NCBI RefSeq assembly: GCF_001005085.2
Contig: NZ_LBMU02000031.1
Location: 1 to 38,544, forward strand
Direction of reading: 5' to 3'
DNA from: Streptomyces humi
GTDB taxonomy: Bacteria > Actinomycetota > Actinomycetes > Streptomycetales > Streptomycetaceae
DNA length: 38,544 bases
A program made the position numbers and the translations under genes. The notes below the pieces were generated by a model. It was not told the origin of the DNA and did not search any database. It saw only the letters and a list, made by a program, of their open reading frames with translations. This document shows positions 22,560 through 30,732 of this stretch, in pieces. The first letter of the stretch is position 1. The number at the start of each line of letters is the position of its first letter.

Positions 22560-23840
22560 GTGCCCAGGCCCACCGGCAACGTCCGACTCAAGGCCGCCCG
22601 CGTAGCCGCGGGGTTCAACTCCCAGCAGCACTTGGCGGACGCACTCACCCAGCATGCCAAGGACATGGGTGTCCGCGGATTGTCGATCGGCGTACGACAG
22701 GTCCGCCGCTGGGAGTCGGACACCCCGCCCTGGCCGCAGCCGGACTGTCAACGCGTACTCGTGCAGCTGCTCGGACAGAGCATGGAGGCACTGGGATTCA
22801 CACCCCCGTGGGGTTCCGACGGGCCACAGCGCCCGCAGCACACACGGCGCACCGCGACCACCGACCACTCGACGCTGCCCGGTCGCCGGCCAACGCTGCC
22901 CCGCAAGGTCGCTGCGATGCCGCAACCCTCCACTGTGGGCGCGGACTTCATGGCAGTGACCCGCTCGCACCGTCGGCTCTACTGGTCGGTCGCGCCGGCG
23001 GAACTGCACCCGGCGGTCGTCGCGCACGCGACCCTGGGCTGCGCCCTGTTGCCGGAGACGACGGACCTCATGCGTCATGAGGTCGCGGCCGCGATGGCGG
23101 AGACCTACCTCCTGGCGGGCCGTATCGAGTTCTTCGACCTGCGTGAGCCGACCACGGCCAACGACACCTTCCTGCTGGCCCTACAGGCGGCGGGCGAGGC
23201 GGACGACGTGCTGCTCGGCTCGGCGATCCTCGCGCACATGGCGTTCGTCCCCGGGTGGGTGGCGGACCGTGAGGGTGCGCTCGAGCGCATGACCGCCGCG
23301 CGCACCTACGCACGGCGTGCTCCGGCCTCCGCCGAGTTCCTGGCCTGGCTCGACGCCGTGGAGGCCGAATGCGAGACGCGGTCGGGCAGCAGCCGTACCG
23401 CGCTGCATCTCCTAGGGCACGCCGAGGACCTCTTGGCAGCGGGCAACGAGCACCCCTCGCCCGAATGGCTGGACTGGTTCTCCCCGGCCCGCTTGGCGGC
23501 CTTCCGGGGCAACACGCAGATGACCGCGGGACATCTCCCGCAGGCCCGAGAGAGCCTGTTGCGGGCGCTGGCCGCGATGACACCGGCCGAGGACAAACAA
23601 CGCTCGGTGGTGTACGGAGACCTGGCCGCGGTGGAGGCGGCCGCGGGGAACCCGGGGCAGGCGTGCGAGTACGCGGGCAAGGCCCTCGACCAGCTGGCGG
23701 TCACCTGGTACGCGACGGGCATGGACCGGGTGCGCGAGGTACGCCGAGCCCTCGCACCCCACCAGGCCGAACGCTGCGTACGGGACCTCGACGACCGTCT
23801 GTACGACTGGTCGACGACCCTCAGCGCGCTGGGCCGTTGA
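22560..23840 (+). CDS. XRE-type helix-turn-helix regulator with TPR-like C-terminal region
   Basis: A 426-aa protein. Residues ~6-55 resemble a Cro/C1-type helix-turn-helix (VRLKAARVAAGFNSQQHLAD and GVRQVRRWESDTPPWPQPDC), typical of large streptomycete regulators that bind DNA through this domain. After a basic, disordered linker (~90-125), residues 140-420 are helical with TPR-like repeats (AAEAETYLLAG type, LLGHAEDLLAAGN, ARESLLRALAAM, ACEYAGKALDQL), a fold often used to sense peptides or partner proteins. It is divergent from the RiPP operon and its likely regulator. GTG 22560 follows AGGAGG at 8 nt. Its 3' end overlaps the convergent HAD gene by 20 bp. Confidence 0.83.
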   Translation: MPRPTGNVRLKAARVAAGFNSQQHLADALTQHAKDMGVRGLSIGVRQVRRWESDTPPWPQPDCQRVLVQLLGQSMEALGFTPPWGSDGPQRPQHTRRTATTDHSTLPGRRPTLPRKVAAMPQPSTVGADFMAVTRSHRRLYWSVAPAELHPAVVAHATLGCALLPETTDLMRHEVAAAMAETYLLAGRIEFFDLREPTTANDTFLLALQAAGEADDVLLGSAILAHMAFVPGWVADREGALERMTAARTYARRAPASAEFLAWLDAVEAECETRSGSSRTALHLLGHAEDLLAAGNEHPSPEWLDWFSPARLAAFRGNTQMTAGHLPQARESLLRALAAMTPAEDKQRSVVYGDLAAVEAAAGNPGQACEYAGKALDQLAVTWYATGMDRVREVRRALAPHQAERCVRDLDDRLYDWSTTLSALGR

Positions 23841-24483
23841 ACCTGCGAATTACTTGCGGCAGTTCGAGCAGCGACTCGACCCGGAAGGTCGGCAGCTCCT
23901 CAGCCTCGCGGCCGTTCCACTGGATGGTGGCCCAGGGCCCGCGGTGTACGAGGGCGGTCAGCATGCCGGCTTGCCGGGCCGGGCGGATGTCGTTGTCGCA
24001 GCGATCCCCGACGTAAAGGATTTCGCCGACATCGAAAGGCACGGCGTCGGCGACCCGCTTGAAGAACTCCGGGTCGGGCTTACTGGCTCCCCAGTCGTCC
24101 GACGTACCGATCAGATCGACGTCGTCGGAGAACAGCTCCCGCAGGATCCGCCCCGCCCGGACGGTCTGGTTCCCGGCGATCCCGAGCCAGAGCCCGTTCT
24201 CGCGAAGCCCGGCAAGCGCGGGCCTGACGTCCGCATAGAGGTCCTTCTCCCCGAAGAACTCCGGCTGCCCCGCGGCTGCCCGCTTCTCCCGCTCCTGGTA
24301 GAGGTCGAACCCGGGCTGAAACTCCTGGAAGACCTCCCGGTAGTCACGCCCTTGCGCGATCACAGCGCCGAACATGGCGTGGAAGGTGTGCCGCGGCACG
24401 CCGAGCCAGTCGGCCCAGGTCCCGTACTCCCTGGTCTCGTCCACCAGGCACTCACCTACGTCGAAGACGACTGCGCGAATCAT
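23821..24483 (-). CDS. HAD-superfamily hydrolase
   Basis: A 220-aa haloacid-dehalogenase-type hydrolase. Motif I is FDVGECLVDE with nucleophile Asp8; the usual second Asp is replaced (D-V-G-E), a variant known in one HAD subgroup. Motif II is IAGNQT, motif III Lys in GASKPDPEFF, motif IV YVGDRCDNDIRPARQAGM with the metal-binding Asp pair. A helical cap lies between motifs I and II. It probably acts on a small phosphate ester; the substrate is unknown. It sits between the RiPP cluster and the DNA-modification operon, and ATG 24483 has TACCCT 7 nt upstream. Confidence 0.88.
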   Translation of the reverse strand: MIRAVVFDVGECLVDETREYGTWADWLGVPRHTFHAMFGAVIAQGRDYREVFQEFQPGFDLYQEREKRAAAGQPEFFGEKDLYADVRPALAGLRENGLWLGIAGNQTVRAGRILRELFSDDVDLIGTSDDWGASKPDPEFFKRVADAVPFDVGEILYVGDRCDNDIRPARQAGMLTALVHRGPWATIQWNGREAEELPTFRVESLLELPQVIRRFNGPAR

Positions 24484-24496
24484 GAGTGCCAGGGTA
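24481..24496 (-). promoter_or_regulatory. Putative leaderless -10 of the HAD gene
   Basis: Minus-strand TACCCT (24496-24491), 7 nt, ATG at 24483. Confidence 0.4.
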
Positions 24497-24668
24497 TCGA
24501 GCGCTGTATCGAGAGTTCATCACGGCAGCCCTACAACAGGGCGATAGGGCCAACTCCCGGTAGGTAGAGTCGAGTTGCACCACAGTGATCACTTTGGAGA
24601 GCGGGAGTCGGAGAATTCTGTCACCGGCTCCCGATGGCCCACGCGGTCGCGTTGTAAAGGATTGTCGA

Positions 24669-26012
24669 TCAATCACGCAAAAAGGAATGAATCGCACCTG
24701 CGATGGCTTTACCGAGAGGGATGGGCACAGCATTGCCGATCTGTGTTGCAATCTCGGTCTTTGTGCCGCACCATCGGAAATCCATAGGAAATCCTTGGAT
24801 AAGGGCGGCCTCGAAGTGAGTGATGGGCCGATTCTCCCAGGGGTGGAGATATCTTCCCTTTTCGGGCTTGAAGAATTCTGTACGGATGGTCACCGACGGT
24901 TCGCCGAGGCGCAGCCTGCCCATGACGTCGCCGGTTCCTGAGTTGTGGTTGTCCCAACTGATTGTTGAGAGGTATTCGACACCCGTCCTCACGCCGGGCG
25001 GATTTGGTGTATTGAAGTAGGCGAACTCGCCGGATTCGTCCTGGGTGTACCACCAGCCGCTGAGGTTCTTCCGGTTCCCGCCGGCCGGGATACGGTTATA
25101 CCGAGCAAGAGAGAGTGGTTCCGGGTTGCGGCCGAAGTGAAGATCCTCGGTGCTGAATATTCCAGGGAGTTCGGCCTTCAGTTCGGGGACCCGCCTTTCA
25201 ATAGCGGGGAGATCTCCCAGGTTCCTCTTGGAGGATTCCCGGAAGATGTCGTCGACGGCTTCCCAGTAGGAGATTGCTGCATCGACGCTTTCGATCGGCC
25301 GGCTTGATGTAGCAAATCCCTTCGGGCGGCGGAAGTGTGATCTCAAGGGATAGGTCATTCTGCGGCCGTTTTCGGCGTCACGCCGGATCCCGATGACGAT
25401 GGCCCTGCGCCGAGCCTGCGCCGCCCCGTAGTCAGCAGAATTGAGGAGATATCGCTTAGTCTTCGACTCTTCGGAGTCCGTGGGCTCGTGGCCCGGAGGG
25501 TCGACGAGCCGGTAGTCTGCGAGCTTGCCTCCCTCCTGTACTTCGTTGAGGAGGCTGCGGAACTCGTCCGACTTCAGGAAGCGGTCCACGTTCTCGATAA
25601 CGAACACTTTGGGGCGAATTTCCGCAACGATGCGGACGTATTCCTCCCATAGGCGGTTGCGTTCCGTGCCCTTTTTGGCGCGGTTCAAGGCTGAGAAGCC
25701 CTGGCACGGCGGACCGCCGACGACGACATCCGCGTGGAGCGCTTCCGGGGTCGGCTCCCACTCCTCGATGTCTCCGACGTGGACACGAGCTGCAGGCATC
25801 CGCTTGTCTCGGCGAAGACGCCCAAAGTTCACAGCGTACGTGGCTGCTGCAGCGCGGTTGTGTTCGACGGCAGCGATGCTGTGGAAGGCCGGGCCACCAT
25901 CCTGCTTCCCTGCGGGCCGGAACTCGTGGAACCCCTGGGTGAAACCCCCGCAGCCGCTGAACAGGTCGACGACTGTGATGGGTTCGGGGGTGTCGGAACG
26001 GGGCGTGAACAT
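24669..26012 (-). CDS. DNA (cytosine-5) methyltransferase, catalytically intact
   Basis: A 447-aa Dcm-type methyltransferase with all main motifs: I VVDLFSGCGGFTQGF (14-28) for SAM, IV GGPPCQGFS with catalytic Cys103, VI IENVDRF (139-145), VIII AQARRRAIVIG, and IX/X GNAVPIPLGKAI near the C terminus. It methylates cytosine in a target that cannot be read from the sequence; the recognition region lies around 290-380. It is the last gene of the operon, 9 bp after the DUF6339/pseudo-methyltransferase gene. DNA here is A/T-rich for the window (29 of 60 bases G/C at 24661-24720), a sign of transfer. Confidence 0.93.
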   Translation of the reverse strand: MFTPRSDTPEPITVVDLFSGCGGFTQGFHEFRPAGKQDGGPAFHSIAAVEHNRAAAATYAVNFGRLRRDKRMPAARVHVGDIEEWEPTPEALHADVVVGGPPCQGFSALNRAKKGTERNRLWEEYVRIVAEIRPKVFVIENVDRFLKSDEFRSLLNEVQEGGKLADYRLVDPPGHEPTDSEESKTKRYLLNSADYGAAQARRRAIVIGIRRDAENGRRMTYPLRSHFRRPKGFATSSRPIESVDAAISYWEAVDDIFRESSKRNLGDLPAIERRVPELKAELPGIFSTEDLHFGRNPEPLSLARYNRIPAGGNRKNLSGWWYTQDESGEFAYFNTPNPPGVRTGVEYLSTISWDNHNSGTGDVMGRLRLGEPSVTIRTEFFKPEKGRYLHPWENRPITHFEAALIQGFPMDFRWCGTKTEIATQIGNAVPIPLGKAIAGAIHSFLRD

Positions 26013-26021
26013 AGGGCGATC

Positions 26022-27863
26022 TTAGCTTCGTAGCGCGGTTGCGAGGGCGCGGCCGACGGCTGCGGCCAACGGAGGCGGCATCGCGTGACCAACTTGACGA
26101 TACCTGGAGGTCTTGCCGCCGAAGAACTTCCAGTCGTCTGGGAAGGCCTGAATCGCCGCTGCCTGTTCCACTGTCAGCTTGGGCAACTCGTCCGGAGAGA
26201 AGTCGGGGCCCGGTGGCCCGTCCCCAAGGCTGTTTCCGTTGACTCCGAGTGCGGCCCAGGCCTTCTTGCTGCCTGTCGGGCCGAGGTCGGCTCCGCCTCT
26301 GCGCTCCGAGCCACCGACGAGCGCCGGCGCGATGCGGTCCGCGTTCTTGATCCAGCTTTCGGAGCCGGGCCATCCGCCGGCAGACATGGAGCGGCCGAGT
26401 ACCTGACCCACAGTGGGGGGCGGATTCTCGCTCGGTTGCGGCCACGAGAAATGCCTGAAGTATGGATCTCGAAGAGCGACCAGAAAGCCACTCTTTCGGT
26501 TCTGTGGGACTCCGAAGTCTGCTGCGTTGAGGATCTTCCAGCTGGTACGGAAACCATTGCTTTGTAGCTCGTGATCTATCCAGGCGCGATCGGCGGCAAA
26601 TTCTGGGCCGTCGACCAGGTCAGGAACATTCTCGAAGAGAATGGCTTTGGGGCGAATTTCGCGGATAAGGTTGATGGCGGCCCGCAGGACTCGTCGTTCT
26701 TCGGTGTCCTCCGTCCGTCCGACGGTCGCTGATGACTTCACACGAGGCAGTCCGCCGCTGATGAGGTCGACCTCGATCACGTCAGGGCGCATGCCGGTGT
26801 TGAATTGGACGATGTCCATGCATACGACGTCCCAAGCAGGTCGATTGAGGTCGATGGAGAAACAAGCATCGGCTTTACTGTCGATGAGCAGTAGGGGATC
26901 GAATCCGGCACGTTCAAGGCCGAGTGCCTGTCCACCTGCCCCTGCGCAAATCTCCAGGGAGGTTAGTCGCAGGTCTTTCGGCGAGATCTGACGCGGTACG
27001 ACCACGGGCGACGGTTCGAAATCGAGCGACCTCGAGAGCGGGGTTGTCATGGCGCGGTTGTCCGAAGCCGCCGGTTCCGAAACTGTGTGTGCTGCATCCG
27101 TAGAGGGCTCGGGGCGCTGAGCGTTCACAGACTCCTGCGCCACTGCCCGCAACTCACTGTCCAGAGCTTGCTCTTCAACTCCGTCAAAGAGTACGAATGG
27201 AGCGAGTCGTAGCAGGCGTTTGAGGAAGTCACGGAGCGTCTCGCGTTCGTTCAGCCCGGTCAGATCGAGTTCTGCCCAGACTCGCAGGATCGCTCTGACC
27301 AAGTGAGGGCTTCCGCCCAGCGCGGCACGTCGTGCGTAGATCTGATCGAAGGCTGCCTCGCCGAGAATCCGGAGGGCGCTGTACGGCTCTGGCTCCTCGG
27401 GTGCGCGAACAAGTTGTGCTCGCCACCAGAGTCGACCGAAGACGTGCCTGGTGAGGTCGGTGCCGAGGACTCGGTCCCTTGGCGGTTGGGGATAGCGCCA
27501 GAACGCGATATCGGGAAGTACGACGAGAGCGAGGAAGGCCCAGACGTCGCGGGCCGCCGCTTCGGCGGGCACCATTCCCATTTCGGCGTGCAAAAGGGCG
27601 GCCAGGCGAAGATCGAATTCTGCGTTGCGCGCTCGGTCGGAATCGTCGGGGAAGCCGGCTTGCTTCGCGAGTTCGAGCACACCTTCCCGCAGTTCGCGAA
27701 GCTGATCAGCGTTGACTCGGTCGCCGCCTGTCGCCACGTATACCGCCGAGTCGTGAGTGAATGCCACTTGCGGGGACAGCTCTGCCGGCGTGAGGTCCCG
27801 GTACTGGTCGAACAGCGGTCTTGCCTGTTCGGCGAGGAGTCGAGGGTAGAGAAAACTCGTCAT
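26022..27863 (-). CDS. DUF6339-type domain fused to a C5-cytosine methyltransferase fold lacking the catalytic cysteine
   Basis: A 613-aa two-part protein. Residues ~1-240 look like DUF6339 (FLYPRLLAEQARPLFDQY, DVWAFLALVVLPDIAFWRYP, FGRLWWRA), a domain of unknown function. After a Ser/Pro linker, residues ~297-613 have a C5-methyltransferase core: motif I SLEICAGAGGQALGL (302-316), VI FENVPDL (410-416), VIII PQNRKSG (453-459), X QVGHAMPP (590-597). Motif IV reads SGGLPRVKSSATVG: Arg374 replaces the catalytic Cys and the next residues also differ from PCQ/PxFS, so it is unlikely to methylate. It may bind SAM and DNA or partner the active enzyme downstream. ATG 27863 overlaps the previous stop by 4 bp. 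Confidence 0.87.
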   Translation of the reverse strand: MTSFLYPRLLAEQARPLFDQYRDLTPAELSPQVAFTHDSAVYVATGGDRVNADQLRELREGVLELAKQAGFPDDSDRARNAEFDLRLAALLHAEMGMVPAEAAARDVWAFLALVVLPDIAFWRYPQPPRDRVLGTDLTRHVFGRLWWRAQLVRAPEEPEPYSALRILGEAAFDQIYARRAALGGSPHLVRAILRVWAELDLTGLNERETLRDFLKRLLRLAPFVLFDGVEEQALDSELRAVAQESVNAQRPEPSTDAAHTVSEPAASDNRAMTTPLSRSLDFEPSPVVVPRQISPKDLRLTSLEICAGAGGQALGLERAGFDPLLLIDSKADACFSIDLNRPAWDVVCMDIVQFNTGMRPDVIEVDLISGGLPRVKSSATVGRTEDTEERRVLRAAINLIREIRPKAILFENVPDLVDGPEFAADRAWIDHELQSNGFRTSWKILNAADFGVPQNRKSGFLVALRDPYFRHFSWPQPSENPPPTVGQVLGRSMSAGGWPGSESWIKNADRIAPALVGGSERRGGADLGPTGSKKAWAALGVNGNSLGDGPPGPDFSPDELPKLTVEQAAAIQAFPDDWKFFGGKTSRYRQVGHAMPPPLAAAVGRALATALRS

Positions 27864-28756
27864 GACACCTCGAAGATCTTGACGGCTGCCTGCAGATCCG
27901 ACGAGAACAGCGCGGGCGACTGCCGGTGGCGGAGACGTATGTCAGTGATCGACTGGTCGGGAAACAGCTGATCGAAGAGGCTCAACAGTGTGGAGCCCAG
28001 TGAGCCGTCGGGGAAGTCGGCGTCTTCCGCGAAATCGTCCTGGGTCAGCGCGTGTTCGACCATGATTCGGGCTGCGTCCGCGTACACGGCCGATAGGACG
28101 ATACGGTCCACGGGGCGCGGTCTGGCTGCGTTTTGAAATGCTGTGGCGGTGACCGTGTTTTGCTCGTTGACGAGCAGCAGGAGTGCGCCCATGGTCGCAC
28201 TCTCCAAGCCTCCGCTGATCTGCAGATGCCAGGCGGCATTGTCGGGAAACGAGGTTCGTGCGAAGTCGATGACCGCCATGGGGAATTGTGGCGCGTCGCC
28301 CTGGAGACGCAGAGTCTCACGGTCGCTCCACAGAACGGATCCCGCTCGTCGCGGCGCCGACGGCCGGGCATCGGCCATGCGCTCTGCCAGCACGAGTGCG
28401 GTGTCCAGGAGCAGCAAGCCACCTAGGTCGGCACCGCGAAGTCGGACATCGAATTCCACTGTCCTTGTGCCGGATTCGGACAGGCGTACATGTTGCGCGG
28501 GACCGCTGAGGTTGGAACCGGTGGCTGTCCAGACAACCGAGAGCATGAGAGCAGCACTCTCAGGCAGCCCTGTCTGGCGGCGAACGCGGTCGAGGTCCAC
28601 GCGGAGTGCTCTGCGAAGGTGCAGATCCATTTGGTAGTCCCAGTCCGGCAATGCCTCGGGCAGAGAAACCTCGCCGTCCTCGACCATCAAGCGCCACGGC
28701 TCCGACACCACCACATCCTCGGTCGGTGCCCGGTAGGGAAGTACACGTCGAGTCAC
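27860..28756 (-). CDS. Unknown 298-aa component of the DNA-modification operon
   Basis: I recognise no family. The protein is soluble and looks mixed alpha/beta: an N-terminal region with DWDYQMDLHLRRALRVDLDRV, a strand-rich middle (TRTVEFDVRLRGADLGGLLL, WHLQISGGLESATMGALLLL) and a C-terminal helical part (DRIVLSAVYADAARIMVEHA, FDQLFPDQSITDIRLRH). No nuclease, ATPase or metal motif is evident. GTG 28756 and the GHKL gene stop share GTGA (28753-28756), and its own stop overlaps the next start in ATGA (27860-27863), so it is translated in step with the ATPase and pseudo-methyltransferase and is probably a structural partner of them. Confidence 0.75.
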   Translation of the reverse strand: MTRRVLPYRAPTEDVVVSEPWRLMVEDGEVSLPEALPDWDYQMDLHLRRALRVDLDRVRRQTGLPESAALMLSVVWTATGSNLSGPAQHVRLSESGTRTVEFDVRLRGADLGGLLLLDTALVLAERMADARPSAPRRAGSVLWSDRETLRLQGDAPQFPMAVIDFARTSFPDNAAWHLQISGGLESATMGALLLLVNEQNTVTATAFQNAARPRPVDRIVLSAVYADAARIMVEHALTQDDFAEDADFPDGSLGSTLLSLFDQLFPDQSITDIRLRHRQSPALFSSDLQAAVKIFEVS

Positions 28757-30732
28757 GCCGTTCTCACCGCCTCGACCTTGATGCCGATCTCCGTCATGGT
28801 GTCTGGCGCGGGCCGTACAACGGCCCGCCACACGGAGTCTCCGCCTTCGACCACTTGGGGATCCAACGTGTGGAGCCGCCCGGCCTCGTCCTCCCATCCG
28901 ATCAGTTCGGGCATGCTCGCACCGATCGGTGGGTCGGTCTCTCGGCCGCTGGTGCCAGGCAGTGTGATCGCAAGATCGATACGTAGGCGCTGGGGTCCTG
29001 GGACGGGCAGTCGGAATTCCTGAACCAGCACGGAAGTGTCTCCGCGATCGTCGTAGTAAGGATCACCGAGATACTGCACTCGGGGACGACGATGTGGAAC
29101 ACCGCGGCTGCCGTCGACTGACGCCTCCAGGAACGACTGGCCCTCGCTGGGAATGCCGTCGATGTGGGAGGCGGCAGTGCTGCCTGTCCCACCAATGCCC
29201 TGTGGATCTGTACTCGGACGACCAGTTGCCCGGGGCGTGGTCGCCTCGTGTGCCTCATCCGGCCTGGATGAGGCAACGGCAGTGCTTCCCGGCTTGGAGT
29301 AGGCGGTGGCGCCACCGATTCCCCAGGCACCGCCGACGAGGCCTGAGAAAAGCGAACTGGCAGCCCCCAGAGCGACCTGGCTGACGCCGGGCCGCGCAGT
29401 GCCGCTCAAGGAGAGCAGTTGTTCCAGGGCTTCACCAATGCGCCGAAATGTCGTATGCACATAAGTGCTCTCGGGCCTGTCGAGCGACTGTGGATTCCAT
29501 GCGTCATGGGTGGGTGGCTCGGCTTTGGCGTACACCTCGTCCATGGACTCGGCGGCCCTGAAAACCCCTGCGTAGCCTTGATTGGTACTAGGTGGTTTCG
29601 GCCCCGCGTGATAGGTGACGACCAGTTCGGCAGGTCGCATCAGACAGACATGGTGGATCAGGCCATCAATGTCGAGCATCAGGGAAGCACGTGTCGGTTC
29701 GAGCGCGGGCATTATGCGCTTCGCCAGGCCGAGCCGGCCGAGGTGCTTCTTGGGCTTGAGGCATTCCAGGTTGCTGCCGGTCGGACCGAGCATCGCCTCG
29801 TACGCTGCGACGAACATATTGAGAGGCCGCGTGAAACGCGGGTCGGGTACCGGGTGCTGAACACCGTCGTAGGTCATGGAGAAGCGCATGGCGGGTGGGT
29901 TGCCCGCAGTAGAGATCATTTTGGGCCAGAGATGCCAGGCAATGGTGTCGCCCAGATACTCCGCTGCTTGGGCTGGTTCGAGGTCGTCCAGGTTCGGGTC
30001 GATCACGGCAACCGTCGTACCGGTCTCGTCCGGTCCGAAGGCTCTCAGGCCGAGACGTTGAGCCACGGCTTCCGCCTTGTCGCCCACCAGCGGTTCGACC
30101 ACGCTGCCTGAGGTGTCGCCCCACCAGTGCCTGCCCGTGTACCGGCGTTCGGCATCGATATAGCTCTTCCAGAGTGTGCAGCCGATGAGGCGGGTCTCGT
30201 ACGTTCCCTGGGGGGTTCGGCAGCGGGAGTGGACGACTACCGTGCCGGGCCGGGACAGCAGGTAGAAGATCCCTTTGCCGAAACCGTATGTACCGCCACC
30301 GAGTGCGGTGTCGCGTGGCTCACCAATGTTGCGGATGAAGGCGACGAAGTCACGGTCGGGACCCACAGCATTGTCGGCGCGCGTCGGACCGCCGAGACCA
30401 CGGGTACCGCGATCGGACACTGCGAGTACACGTATTGAGCTCCGTTTGAGCGTGTCGCGCAGCGGAAAGTGGTCGGCACTCGTGGGCGCTCCTGAGAGAA
30501 GAAGCTCTCGCCAGGCGGCAGCGTGGGCGGCCCCGACCGTCCACATGTCGATGCGGTAGTCCACTGGTGCCTGCGAATGCTTGAGTCGGGCGTCCCAGCT
30601 GTTCTGGGCCGACTCGCGCACCAAGATGGTGAGCAGGTCGAGTTCCGGCCGGCCCAGTTGATTGCGAATGCCCTCGGCGGCGCTTGCGCCTTCCGGCGGG
30701 TAGGGCTGGGAGAACCAGCGGGGTTCCGTCAC
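28753..30732 (-). CDS. GHKL (MORC/HSP90-like) ATPase
   Basis: A 659-aa protein whose N-terminal ~250 residues carry the GHKL ATPase motifs: N-box LVRESAQNSWDA (Glu40, Asn44, Asp47), Asp box VSDRGTRGLGG (Asp107, Gly109, Gly112) and the lid GGGTYGFGKG (145-154). An S5-like middle follows (FDPNLDD-type region, LWPKMI), then a Gly/Ala-rich hydrophobic stretch (about 500-525), a low-complexity linker and a beta-rich C terminus. Related GHKL proteins (prokaryotic MORC and paraMORC) were linked by gene neighbourhood to restriction-modification systems and are thought to clamp on and remodel DNA. GTG 30732 overlaps the nuclease stop (GTGA); the longer frame upstream is a shadow. Confidence 0.86.
   Translation of the reverse strand: MTEPRWFSQPYPPEGASAAEGIRNQLGRPELDLLTILVRESAQNSWDARLKHSQAPVDYRIDMWTVGAAHAAAWRELLLSGAPTSADHFPLRDTLKRSSIRVLAVSDRGTRGLGGPTRADNAVGPDRDFVAFIRNIGEPRDTALGGGTYGFGKGIFYLLSRPGTVVVHSRCRTPQGTYETRLIGCTLWKSYIDAERRYTGRHWWGDTSGSVVEPLVGDKAEAVAQRLGLRAFGPDETGTTVAVIDPNLDDLEPAQAAEYLGDTIAWHLWPKMISTAGNPPAMRFSMTYDGVQHPVPDPRFTRPLNMFVAAYEAMLGPTGSNLECLKPKKHLGRLGLAKRIMPALEPTRASLMLDIDGLIHHVCLMRPAELVVTYHAGPKPPSTNQGYAGVFRAAESMDEVYAKAEPPTHDAWNPQSLDRPESTYVHTTFRRIGEALEQLLSLSGTARPGVSQVALGAASSLFSGLVGGAWGIGGATAYSKPGSTAVASSRPDEAHEATTPRATGRPSTDPQGIGGTGSTAASHIDGIPSEGQSFLEASVDGSRGVPHRRPRVQYLGDPYYDDRGDTSVLVQEFRLPVPGPQRLRIDLAITLPGTSGRETDPPIGASMPELIGWEDEAGRLHTLDPQVVEGGDSVWRAVVRPAPDTMTEIGIKVEAVRTA

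Noticed and set aside
26022..27863. Loss of the catalytic cysteine explained as a frameshift or sequencing error
   Set aside because: The frame is intact on both sides, motifs I, VI, VIII and X are in one frame, and several neighbouring residues of motif IV differ, so a single error does not restore PCQ.
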